The notes under the pieces are model-generated. The model ran no database searches. It was not told where the DNA came from and saw only the letters and a program-made list of their open reading frames with translations. Shown one piece after another: positions 13,927-23,300 of a stretch of DNA of 64,000 nt (its first letter is position 1; the number at the start of each line of letters is the position of its first letter). The stretch is from Marvania coccoides (Eukaryota > Chlorophyta > Trebouxiophyceae > Chlorellales > Chlorellaceae). The DNA lies in assembly GCA_963854735.1 (NCBI GenBank), contig OY978108.1, positions 124,001-188,000 on the forward strand. Direction: 5' to 3'. A program made the translations under genes and the position numbers.

Positions 13927-16595
13927 ATGCATTTCGAACTCGCCTCACCGCGTGCGAGCCTCTGCGCCCCCTCCCCAAGCCGCACATTCTTTAAACGCTA
14001 CCACGCCCCACCCTTCCTGCGCGGCCATGCCTCCTCCCCGCAAGCTACCTCCTCACAGCACCCTTCCACCGCCACTGCTTCTTCCGCCACCCCAGCCCTC
14101 CACCTTCCCGAACTTTCCACCCTCCCGGCCTTACGCCACGCAGAACAGGACCTCGAAGACCTGCTGGAGCGCATCCAAGCCAGCTCCTGCTGCGTCCCAC
14201 AAGCTCACACCACCGTTCTCAACGGGACTGGGATGCAACTCGGCATGCCAGTGACATGGGAGCTCTCGCTGCGGTGGGACGGGGCGTTCAAAGAGAGCGT
14301 TACAACGCCTTTTATGTCATTCAGTAGTGGATTTGACGGCTCGCGCAATGGCGCTGCATGGGACGTTGACAGCAGCGGAGTGTGCCACCGGTTGCAGCTG
14401 GACGACCACGAGGCGGCGGTGTTGGCGGTGTGGGGCCGCGCAGGGGCGTGGACGCTGCCCGCGCTGCGTCAGGTCCTCCACATCGAGCAAGGCGACCACC
14501 GGCAGCGTTCAGAGTACCACGCAATGTCGTTTGAGAGCTTCGAAGCCACTTCCTCCTTCTCTGGCTTGGATTTTGACGACCTGGAGGTGCTCAGAGTGCG
14601 GCTAAAGTCTGGAAAGGTAACCAAGCAATAACAAATTTCATCCCAAATTGTTGGCCTTTCTTTTCGATGTGTATTTCGTATATCACAATTATTGTTCCTT
14701 CTCCCCTCCCTCAAAATTTTAGCCGTATTTATCTTTTTCAGCCCTGAATTTTCCATATATACGCAAACCCTGCACGTTTAGGTGTGGCTGGCAGTGGCCA
14801 TAGACCGCCGCACCTGGCGCCAGCACAGCATGGCCCTCCACCTTTCTAACGACAAAGAGCGTTGGGCGCTGGTCGACTGGAACGCATGGGGCGCGCTTTC
14901 TACCCCATCCCCCACGCGCTTTCTTCACGAGGCAGTCGACGGCTGCCAGCAGCACCTCGCGGTGCACGCCATCGACTCCCAACCGACCAGAGACCTCGTG
15001 GGTGAGCTCGTCGCGTCGTCTGCTGCGTTTGACGAGCACCAGCGGCGCTTCGCCGCCCCCCACCAGCCGCTGCTCCCCCAGGACGCTGCATTCTTGCCAG
15101 CGGTGTCTTCGGCTGTGCCAGTTTGGACTACTGGCAGTGGCCACCTGCTGGCGAAGCCGGTGATCAATGGCTGCGACAGCTGCGGGTACTTCATTGTTGA
15201 TACCGGGGCCAGCGGGTTTGTGATAGACCCCGCGACCGCAGACGAACTGGGTGAGTGATGAACTCCAATTATCTTTGTTGCGCGGTCCTACAACAAAATG
15301 GGGAACTCATATGCCGCTATCTTGAGTGCAATAAATTAAACTGTTGTTTTCTGTCAAAAGCAGAACTCATAAGAAAGCGTAATGACTTCTATAGATACAT
15401 TTCACTTATTACTGTACTGCTACATATCATTATTATTACCCATTCATTTAATGTTATACTAATTTATTGCGATTCTATTATTTCTGCAGGCATGTCTGCT
15501 TTTGGCGAGCTGCATATCACTGGTATGGCCGGCAAAGTGAAGGGGCAGTTCCGACGAGCAGAAACGTTCACCCTGGGGCCCCTACAGCTGCAAAACCCGG
15601 TGATGATGGAGATGCCGTGCAATGGAGTGGTATACGGATTTACTGGAAAGGTCTTGGGCATCATTGGGCAAGTTATTCGTATACGGCATATTTAATTTAT
15701 AGTACTTTATAATAAATCAAATAATGAGCCATCAAAAGGTCCCCAATATTTAGATAATGACAGTATGTTTTGCAAATAATTTTACTCTAGCTTTGTATAT
15801 TCGTTCTTTCGTTCACCTAAACCCCGTTCTATCTTGTTAATCTTTATCTACATTTATTTTTGCAGGTATGATGTTTTCCGAAGGGCGGTTGTTGACATTC
15901 CGCCCGTGCCGCCCCCCAGAACCCCCACCACATCCGAAGTCATGACCAGCCCTGCAGCAGCGATGGCCTCTAACATGACGCTGCCTGCCAGGTACCGCTC
16001 CAACCGACCGAAACCCCCCACAGCGCCTGAACCGCACTATTACATCCACCTGTACCACCCAGAGACGGCGGAAGCGGAGCTAGAAGGCGTACAGGAAGAG
16101 GACTGGCTGCCCGTCACAATGCTTTCTTCGCTGCCTCACCTTGAAGTGAAATTATTCCCCAAGGGCGGGGATCCCTCTGGTGGGGGAGGCCCAGAGCCAC
16201 TGGCTTCGTTGTTAATGGTCGACACGGGCGCAGGGGGGATGGGGGCCATGTTGAACCACAGCGCAGGCACCCAGTTGGGGCTGGTAAGAGCGGGGGGTGA
16301 TGGAAACAAAAGGGGGAAAATGAGCTCGATACGAGGTGTCGGCGGCAACGCTGCAGCCTCGGTGACGCTGGAGAGCGTGACCTTGCCGGGATTGACAGTG
16401 GGTGGGGCTTCGTTTGATGGCGTGTCGTGCCTAGTGGCTGGGAGGGGGGCGGCGGGCGGAGTGGAGTTGTCCCATTACTCAGCGGGGATTTTGTGTGGGG
16501 ATATTTTGACGAAGTGCCGGCTGGTGGTGGACCTGCCGCGGCAGAGGCTGGCGCTGGTGCCTCGGGCCAAAGTGGAGTTGGAATCTGAGGAATAA
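13927..16595 (+). CDS. two-lobed retropepsin-like aspartic protease
   Basis: Exons 13927..14616, 14782..15250, 15490..15667, 15866..16595, 688 residues. The N-terminus (MHFELASPRASLCAPSPSRT) is Ser/Pro/Arg-rich and could be an organelle-targeting peptide. After about 380 residues of alpha/beta sequence of no recognised family comes lobe 1. It has YFIVDTGASGFVIDPATA, then VLGIIGYDVFRRAVVDI, the D-T-G-A and G-x-D/Y-hydrophobic-R-x-V-V-D patterns of retropepsin-like proteases. Lobe 2 follows at about residue 555 with SLLMVDTGAGGMGAM and, 100 residues later, AGILCGDILTKCRLVVDLPRQRLALVP. Each lobe keeps its catalytic Asp. Intron 3 (15668..15865) begins GCAAGT, a GC-AG intron; only this junction gives IIGYDVF. 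The substrate is unknown. Confidence 0.85.
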
Positions 16596-17198
16596 AAGGC
16601 CAGCGGAGAATTGTTATTCTTTTTTTTAATATTGATATTAAAAATATTGATATTTATGAAATATAATTGAGAGGAAAATTCGTGGATGTGCAAATTGTGC
16701 AACGCTTCAATGGGCGTGGCGGGCGCAGGTGGATGTTGGGAATTTTCAAGGCAAGGGTAGGCCAGCATGAGGGCAGCTGCGGTTGTCTTCTCCATCTTTT
16801 CATGGGGAATGTTTTTAATTTAAGAATCACGGTCCATCTGACGCAATACGCCATTGAGTTATAGGCATTTACTTAGCGCGTGGCTCTTAGAAACCCAAAG
16901 CAGAGTGCCATTTGCCATTCCTGTGCTGGCGTCGGTCACCCCCAATAAATGACAGTTAATTTTTTCTTATTTTTTGATTATTTTATTATGTTTCACGTGC
17001 TCGTATAAGCTTCTAAAATATTGAGGTCTGTTTTGAATTGCTCATATTTTGAGACCCACATCAGACTGTTTTGTGCTTCCGGTAAAATAAATCCTCGTCC
17101 TTCTACGGTGTTTAACCCCGACCTCCACTTGTGATGTTTTCTAGTATGAGCTGCAATTGTAATTACCTTTGAAAGTTTTTTTTTTTTTTTTTTTTTAA
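16596..17198. other. AT-rich intergenic region ending in a T21 tract
   Basis: No gene seen. A run of 21 T (17176..17196) ends two bases before the ATG of the next gene. The rest is AT-rich with short frames of no coding character. Confidence 0.5.
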
Positions 17199-18251
17199 AT
17201 GTCTGCCTTTCTGGCCCGAACGTATTTCGTCGATGGCCTTTGGATATTTGCGGCCCTGCTCATAGCTATTGCGATCTCCTTCCCTCGAATCAGCGGCAGC
17301 AGCGGGCACTTCCTGCATACAAACCTATTAGGAGACCTCGGTGGCACCTTTAAGCCGCCCTGCACCGGCCTGGACCAGCTGCTGAATACATCGGACGTTG
17401 AATGGATCCCCACAGGAGATATAGCCACACTCAGTTTGAAAACGTGCTCTTTGCGGCGGTTTACCCACCAGGATGCACTGCAGTGCCTCCGCAACGACAC
17501 TCTCTTGTTTGTTGGCGATTCTTTGACTAGGTACCAGTATTTATCGCTCGCATTCTTTCTTGAGCACGGGTACTGGCCGCCTGCTTTCTCTGGGCAGATT
17601 AACCAACACAGCATCGTGAACGAGCACGAATGGGGCGGGTGGCCGCTGTTTTTTCAGGGCACGAATCGAATCTTTAACGGCCGGGAGCGGTGCGACTGCT
17701 GCCGCAGCGTGTTGAAATGTCGCGTCACCGAAAATAGGTACTATCACGGCAACGCCAACGTCATTTTCTTGCAGCACTGGACGTTACAACAAGGCATGAG
17801 CGGACATTTCAATTCTTGCGTCCCTGGGTACTGCCTCTCCCCGCCTGAGTGGTCCAACCAAATCGACGGCGCGCTGAAAGATTACGTTAAGCCCCTCAAA
17901 CCCAAATACCTCTTTTTCAACGCTGGCCTGTGGCAGCACGGCACCAACCATTGGGGCGACACCGTTTGGGACGCTATCATGCAAAACGGGTGGGACGCGG
18001 TGAACGCTATTAACGGGAGCGTATTTTGGAAGACTACAACTACCACAAAAGAGAACAGGACGCGGGAATCGACGGACGCCAAGGCGTTGGCCCACGTTCA
18101 GTATTTTAAAAAGTGGCGGGTGTTTGACACGTGGGCGCTGACGAAGCACCTGCCTGGGTCCTCTCCCAACCCGTACTGGGACTCCATGCACTTCATTGGC
18201 TTCGTGTACGAGGAGCTCAACAACTTTTTGTTCAATGTTTTGTGCCCCTAG
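17199..18251 (+). CDS. PC-esterase (TBL/Cas1-like) type II membrane protein, copy 1
   Basis: A single exon of 350 residues. An N-terminal hydrophobic helix (LWIFAALLIAIAIS) after a short basic head fits a Golgi type II anchor. The luminal part has the PC-esterase signatures: FVGDSLTRYQY (the GDS nucleophile Ser, residue about 108) and, near the C-terminus, PYWDSMHF (the D-x-x-H pair completing the triad). Cys residues are frequent (RCDCC, LKTCSLRRF). Plant TBL and fungal Cas1 members O-acetylate cell-wall or capsule polysaccharides, so acyl transfer to a glycan is the likely role. A tandem copy of identical length starts at 18702. Bases 17367..17584 are identical to 18864..19081. Confidence 0.85.
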   Translation: MSAFLARTYFVDGLWIFAALLIAIAISFPRISGSSGHFLHTNLLGDLGGTFKPPCTGLDQLLNTSDVEWIPTGDIATLSLKTCSLRRFTHQDALQCLRNDTLLFVGDSLTRYQYLSLAFFLEHGYWPPAFSGQINQHSIVNEHEWGGWPLFFQGTNRIFNGRERCDCCRSVLKCRVTENRYYHGNANVIFLQHWTLQQGMSGHFNSCVPGYCLSPPEWSNQIDGALKDYVKPLKPKYLFFNAGLWQHGTNHWGDTVWDAIMQNGWDAVNAINGSVFWKTTTTTKENRTRESTDAKALAHVQYFKKWRVFDTWALTKHLPGSSPNPYWDSMHFIGFVYEELNNFLFNVLCP

Positions 18252-18701
18252 CTTCAAAGCATAATCTCCCACCGCCTACTCCCCTTCCTGCCAACCAACC
18301 ACCCCTTGAGGGCAAAGGTCAAATCCCAGAATCAGTGTGTTTGGCCATTTGGATTGCCTGGTTTCGTTGTGTTGGTCGAGCTAGAAGGTTCAGTCACCCA
18401 CCAACAGGCTGCGTGCAGACAGTTCAAATTTTCATCAGGTATCTTCTTCTTTGCAAAACAACGTTTTCTTCATTATTGCTTTCGGCAGAGCTGTTCACAT
18501 TCATTTGGCTGGCATGCACACTCACAATTGAACGTTTTGTTAAGTACATTTTTCCTTTGAAATCGGCGAAGATATTGAGGATTGGTGTGCTTTCCCCAAC
18601 GTCTACTCTGTGATGGTTGTTTAGAGATCGCTGCTATGTGCAACAGAATAGATATCCCGTGTGTACCCTCCTAGCAAGTATAATTTTATTTTGTGTTTGG
18701 G
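18252..18701. other. intergenic spacer between tandem esterase copies
   Basis: About 450 bases with no gene. I see no extended similarity to the spacer before copy 1, and no poly(A) tail or target-site duplication that would mark copy 2 as a retrocopy. Confidence 0.4.
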
Positions 18702-19754
18702 ATGAGATCGTTGCCCAAGGCGTTTTTTCTCGACGGCCTTTGGATATTTGCGGCCCTATTCATCGCCCTGGCCATAGCCTTTCCCCGTACCGCCAGCAGG
18801 GGCGGCAATTTTCTCAACTCAGACCTATTTGCCGGTCTCCGCCACGCCAAGCCCCCCTGCACTGGCCTGGACCAGCTGCTGAATACATCGGACGTTGAAT
18901 GGATCCCCACAGGAGATATAGCCACACTCAGTTTGAAAACGTGCTCTTTGCGGCGGTTTACCCACCAGGATGCACTGCAGTGCCTCCGCAACGACACTCT
19001 CTTGTTTGTTGGCGATTCTTTGACTAGGTACCAGTATTTATCGCTCGCATTCTTTCTTGAGCACGGGTACTGGCCGCCTGCGTTCTCTGGGCAGAGTAAC
19101 CAGCACAGCATCATGAACGAGCACGATTGGGGGAGTTGGACGGCATTTTTCGAGGGCACTAATCGAGTTTTTAACGGCCGGGAGCGGTGTGATTGCTGCC
19201 GTGACATGAACAAGTGCTTCCCAACTGAGAACCGGTACTACCACGGCAACGCCAACGTCATTTTCTTGCAGCATTGGACGTTGAAGCAAGGCATGACGGG
19301 GCATTGGAGCACCTGTGCTCCTGGCTACTGCAACGGCCCAGCGGAGTGGGCGAACCGCATCGACGGCGCGTTAAAAGATTACATTCCGATATTCAAGCCC
19401 AAACACCTGGTTGTGAACGCGGGGCTGTGGCAAGGCGGTACAAACCACTGGAAAGACGCTGTGTGGGATATCATCATGCAGAATGGGTACGACGCAGTGA
19501 ACGCGACCAACGGGAGCGTGTATTGGAAGACCACGACCACGACGAAGGAGAATAAGACGCTGGAGATGACGGACGCCAAGGCGTTGCACCACGTTCGAAC
19601 GTTCAACAAGTGGAAAGTGTACGATGCATGGGCGCTGACGCACGCCCTGCCTGGGATCACGCCCAACCCGTATTGGGACTCCATTCATTTCATTGGATTC
19701 GTGTATCAGGAGCTCAACAACTTTTTGTTCAACGTGCTGTGTCCCGAGGCATGA
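18702..19754 (+). CDS. PC-esterase (TBL/Cas1-like) type II membrane protein, copy 2
   Basis: A single exon, 350 residues from the ATG at 18702, the same length and order of motifs as copy 1. It has an N-terminal hydrophobic helix (LWIFAALFIALAIAF), the GDS box FVGDSLTRYQY and the terminal PYWDSIHF (D-x-x-H). Both triad motifs are intact, so both copies look functional. Outside the identical central tract the copies differ visibly: RCDCCRSVLKCRVTENR in copy 1 against RCDCCRDMNKCFPTENR here. The likely role is O-acyl transfer to polysaccharide in the Golgi. Confidence 0.85.
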   Translation: MRSLPKAFFLDGLWIFAALFIALAIAFPRTASRGGNFLNSDLFAGLRHAKPPCTGLDQLLNTSDVEWIPTGDIATLSLKTCSLRRFTHQDALQCLRNDTLLFVGDSLTRYQYLSLAFFLEHGYWPPAFSGQSNQHSIMNEHDWGSWTAFFEGTNRVFNGRERCDCCRDMNKCFPTENRYYHGNANVIFLQHWTLKQGMTGHWSTCAPGYCNGPAEWANRIDGALKDYIPIFKPKHLVVNAGLWQGGTNHWKDAVWDIIMQNGYDAVNATNGSVYWKTTTTTKENKTLEMTDAKALHHVRTFNKWKVYDAWALTHALPGITPNPYWDSIHFIGFVYQELNNFLFNVLCPEA

Positions 19755-20322
19755 CGCGCTGGGGGGAAATTCTCATTTTTACTAAATATATTCAAGTATT
19801 TTTTTCCGGTTACTTCCTTCCTTGAGTATGGCAGTGTCGTTTTTGAAGGTTGCAGATGTTCGCAGCTAGGTACGCCACCTTTTCTGCAGCTGAAACGATG
19901 GAATTTGAGGCTTCTCGGTGCATTATTACGCTTTCGATTTTTTTTCTTCTCTATTAGTACACATATGAATTGGTTCGTTTTATAAAAATTGAGTACAATT
20001 AATGAGATGTGTGGTGCTTTCATTTAGGCAACTGATGTAAAACCAAGGATTGTTTGACCATTGGAAAATTCAGCACCCTCCTCACCGCCACCACCACATC
20101 GGGAACAGCTGGGGTTCGGCTGGGAGGCTGGCGAGCAATGAACGCAGCAGGCATGGATGCAACACCCCACAGCCCACGCTTCTGATTGTTTGAAATATTG
20201 GAAATAAGGTCAAGAAGAAAAAATGTCAAATTATTCAAGCAGTCCAGAAAGAGCACAGCGGCGGCCAGAGGCACCACATGCAGGTCTGCTGATTTATTAA
20301 ATAGTATTAAAACAAATTTATA
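19755..20322. other. intergenic region upstream of the helicase gene
   Basis: Mostly AT-rich. A GC-richer patch at 20060-20270 is open on the - strand for about 85 codons but has no ATG and no recognised domain, so it is not called. The promoter of the helicase gene should be here. Confidence 0.4.
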
Positions 20323-23300
20323 ATGAACATCGGCTGGGCGTGAGCATTTTTTTTTAATTTTACAGTTATTATTTTTTTTTCAATTGATTCACAACACAGC
20401 TCCTGTGGAAATGCGTTGTTAAACTGAAGCTGGATGGGAGGAACTAAGAACAGAGATGCCAAGAGGGCAGTGAACAAAGTGTTCAGGCAAGCCTGATTGC
20501 CAATTCTTCACCCAGAAGCCAAGTCCTCTGCCGGCGATGAACTAGTTTTCACCTCTTCTCTGTTCTTTTATGCAGCTCTGGCGGAGGTGGAGGCACCAAG
20601 GGCCCTGCTGTGGTGGACAAACGCAACCAGGAGCTCACTTGCCCGCACTGCGACCGCATTTTCAAGCAGAGCGGGCGGCTGGTCGATCACATCAAGAAGC
20701 AGCACTCAGACACTGAAGAGGCAGGAGACGGAGAAGCAGCCCAGCCTGAGGTCCGCAACAGCAGTAGCGCTGCGGCTTCCAGCTCTGTTGCAGCGGGACC
20801 AGCAATGCCAGCTGCGGCGAAACCGGCCGCTGCTCCAGCCGCCGCTGCTGCTCCCCTGCCGCCAAAGCCTGCCGTGCGCATGATGGACGTGGGCAGCAAA
20901 GGAGGGGCCTACGACTACAAGAGCCCCAAGCTGCTGCTGCAGGAATGGCTGTTCAAAGAGAAGCAGCCCAAAGCCCGCTACAAGGTACAAAGAAGAAGAA
21001 AAAAAGCACACATTTTTTAAATGCTTGTTCTTAAACGATCAAAATTGTATGCTTACTCATATTCAACAATTAATACTACTTTCATTGGCATTCTTTAATT
21101 ACCCAGGCGTTACCAGGGCCTGCGGGCGGCAGCTGGCTGTGCAAGGTGGTGCTGCCTCACCCCAAAGTGGCAGAAAAAGACGTTGTAATCTTTCTTCCTG
21201 AGGCTCACGCCGCCGCAACCGAAGACGAAGCGCAGCAGCGCGGCGCGGTGGCGGCACTGCACCGCATAGCGGGCGACCGCGCGCTGGAACGCACGCTGCC
21301 CCCTCAGTACGCCCCTCTGTGGCGGGCTTTAGTTGCGGCGGCAGCGGAGCGGCGGCAAAAGGATGCGGCAGCGGCGGAGCGCCGGGCGACGCAGCAGGCG
21401 AAGCAGGCAGCGACGCTAAAGAAGCGCGGACCTGCCACGGTGATCATGACCGAAGACAAACGCAAGATTGTATCGGACATCATCGCTGAGGTACGGGGCA
21501 GTAGTGGCAGCGGTATTGGAGAGACCGCGGGAGAGGGCGGCAGCGGGGGTGCAGCGGGAGCAGACGACGGGTGGGAGAGCTTCGGCAGACCCGATGCGGC
21601 GGCTGCTGAGAGTTTGCGAGCGGTGGAGGCGGCGCCGGCGTTGGTGGAAGATTTAGCAGTGCTGGGTTTCGAGAGAGGGGATGCAGAGCGCGCGGTGATT
21701 GCGGTGGCAGGCAGAGACCGCTCTGGCGCCGCGGCGCTGTCTGCAGCGCTGGATTGGCTGTGTTTAAATGTTTCCGAGGTCCGGCTGCCCTCAAATTTCG
21801 CGCCTGGCGCCGCTGGAAAGCCCATATCGGTGCTGCTGAAGGCGGGGCGAGCGAGCTCCACGTCGCTGGCGTCCGCCGCGTCAGAGCCTGCGGCTGCGGG
21901 GGGGCCTCTGACGGCTCTTGAGGACGACCCAGCGGTTTTGGAAGTCACCCGCTACGGCTACCCCCCTGCGCTGGCTGCGGAGGCGCTGCAGCAGTGCCAG
22001 GGGCACGTGCAGCGCGCGGTGGCCTGGCTGTACCGCCTCCTGTCCACCTCCTCCAGCTCCATTCCTCGTAGGGGCGAAGGTGAAGAAGCTTCAGAAGGTG
22101 CCACCGCCGATTTACTTCTTCTTTCAAAGGACAGCGCCACCTCTGCAGCTGCGCTGGAGGAGTGGCTGGAAGAGCGGCTGGCGCTGGAGGCAATCTATGG
22201 GGAGGACGTGGCGTTTCCCTCCGACAGCTGGACCACAATTCAAATTACAGCGGTGCTCAGCGGGGAGGCCGCTGAGGCCGCTGCCGCCCGCTGCGGCCGC
22301 CCCAAGGAGGCCCTGATGATGGACGGGCTGACCCTCGAGCTGGAGGCGTGGGCCTCAAGCTGCAGCACATCAAGTAGGAGCAGCAGTACTTCTTTTTACC
22401 CAACGGTGCCGCCTATTTTAGCCATACGGGCGCCTGACCTGCCCCCGCGGTGCCTGCTGGCGCTGACACGGAGTCTGGCAGAGGCAGCGGCTGCGGCAGC
22501 CGGGCGACCCATGCTGTACGAGCTTGCCTGCCATGCGGTAGAAGCGCTGCCTGAGTGTCTGTTGAGACCACCGACGCTGGGGGAGCTGCTGGGAGGAGGA
22601 AAGGCGGACGAGGCAGCGGTGAGCGAGGCAGAAGAGGCAGCGGCGACGGCAGCGGCAGAGGCGGCAGATCAGAAAACGGCAGCAGCAGCAGCGGGAAGGA
22701 GAGGGCGGCAGTCGCGACGGGGAGACGGCGAAAGGCGGCGGCACCCGACGCTCAACGTCGCTGCGGAGAGCTCCAGGCTAATGACGCGTCAAAAGGAGCT
22801 GGAGGGAAGCTCCTCCCACGCAGCCATGGGGCTGCAGCGCTCTCGGCTGCCGGCGGCGGCTCAGCGGGGCGAAGTGGTGGCTGCCTTGGGCTCTGCAACG
22901 CGCGTCTGCGTGGTGAGCGGCGCCACGGGGTGCGGAAAGTCCACGCAAGTGCCACAGTACGTGCTGGAGGAGGCGATTGCGGGGGGGAGAGGCGCGGAGT
23001 GCAACATTATCGTGACGCAACCTCGGAGGATTTCTGCGGTGGGTTTGGCGTCGCGCGTGGCGGCGGAGCGTGGCGAGAGCGTGGGAGAGACGGTGGGGTA
23101 CTCTGTGAGGCTGGACTCCAAGCAGAGCGCCCGCACCCGCCTGCTGTTTTGCACCACAGGTGAGAGAGAGACACAGATACCGCTACCGCTGAGGATCGGG
23201 TTTGCGTTATTATTTCATTTTTTAGTGAATGTTACGAGCTCAAGAGGAAGGACGGATCGGTGCATTGCATGTATTTAAATAGCACGACGAATTTCGTTTA

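Noticed and set aside
17176..17196. T21 tract before PC-esterase copy 1 as a trace of retroposition
   Set aside because: A retrocopy on the + strand would carry poly(A) at its 3' end, not poly(T) at the 5' end, and no target-site duplication is seen.
20020..20277. An 85-codon - strand frame upstream of the helicase gene
   Set aside because: No ATG start, no clear acceptor and no recognised domain.
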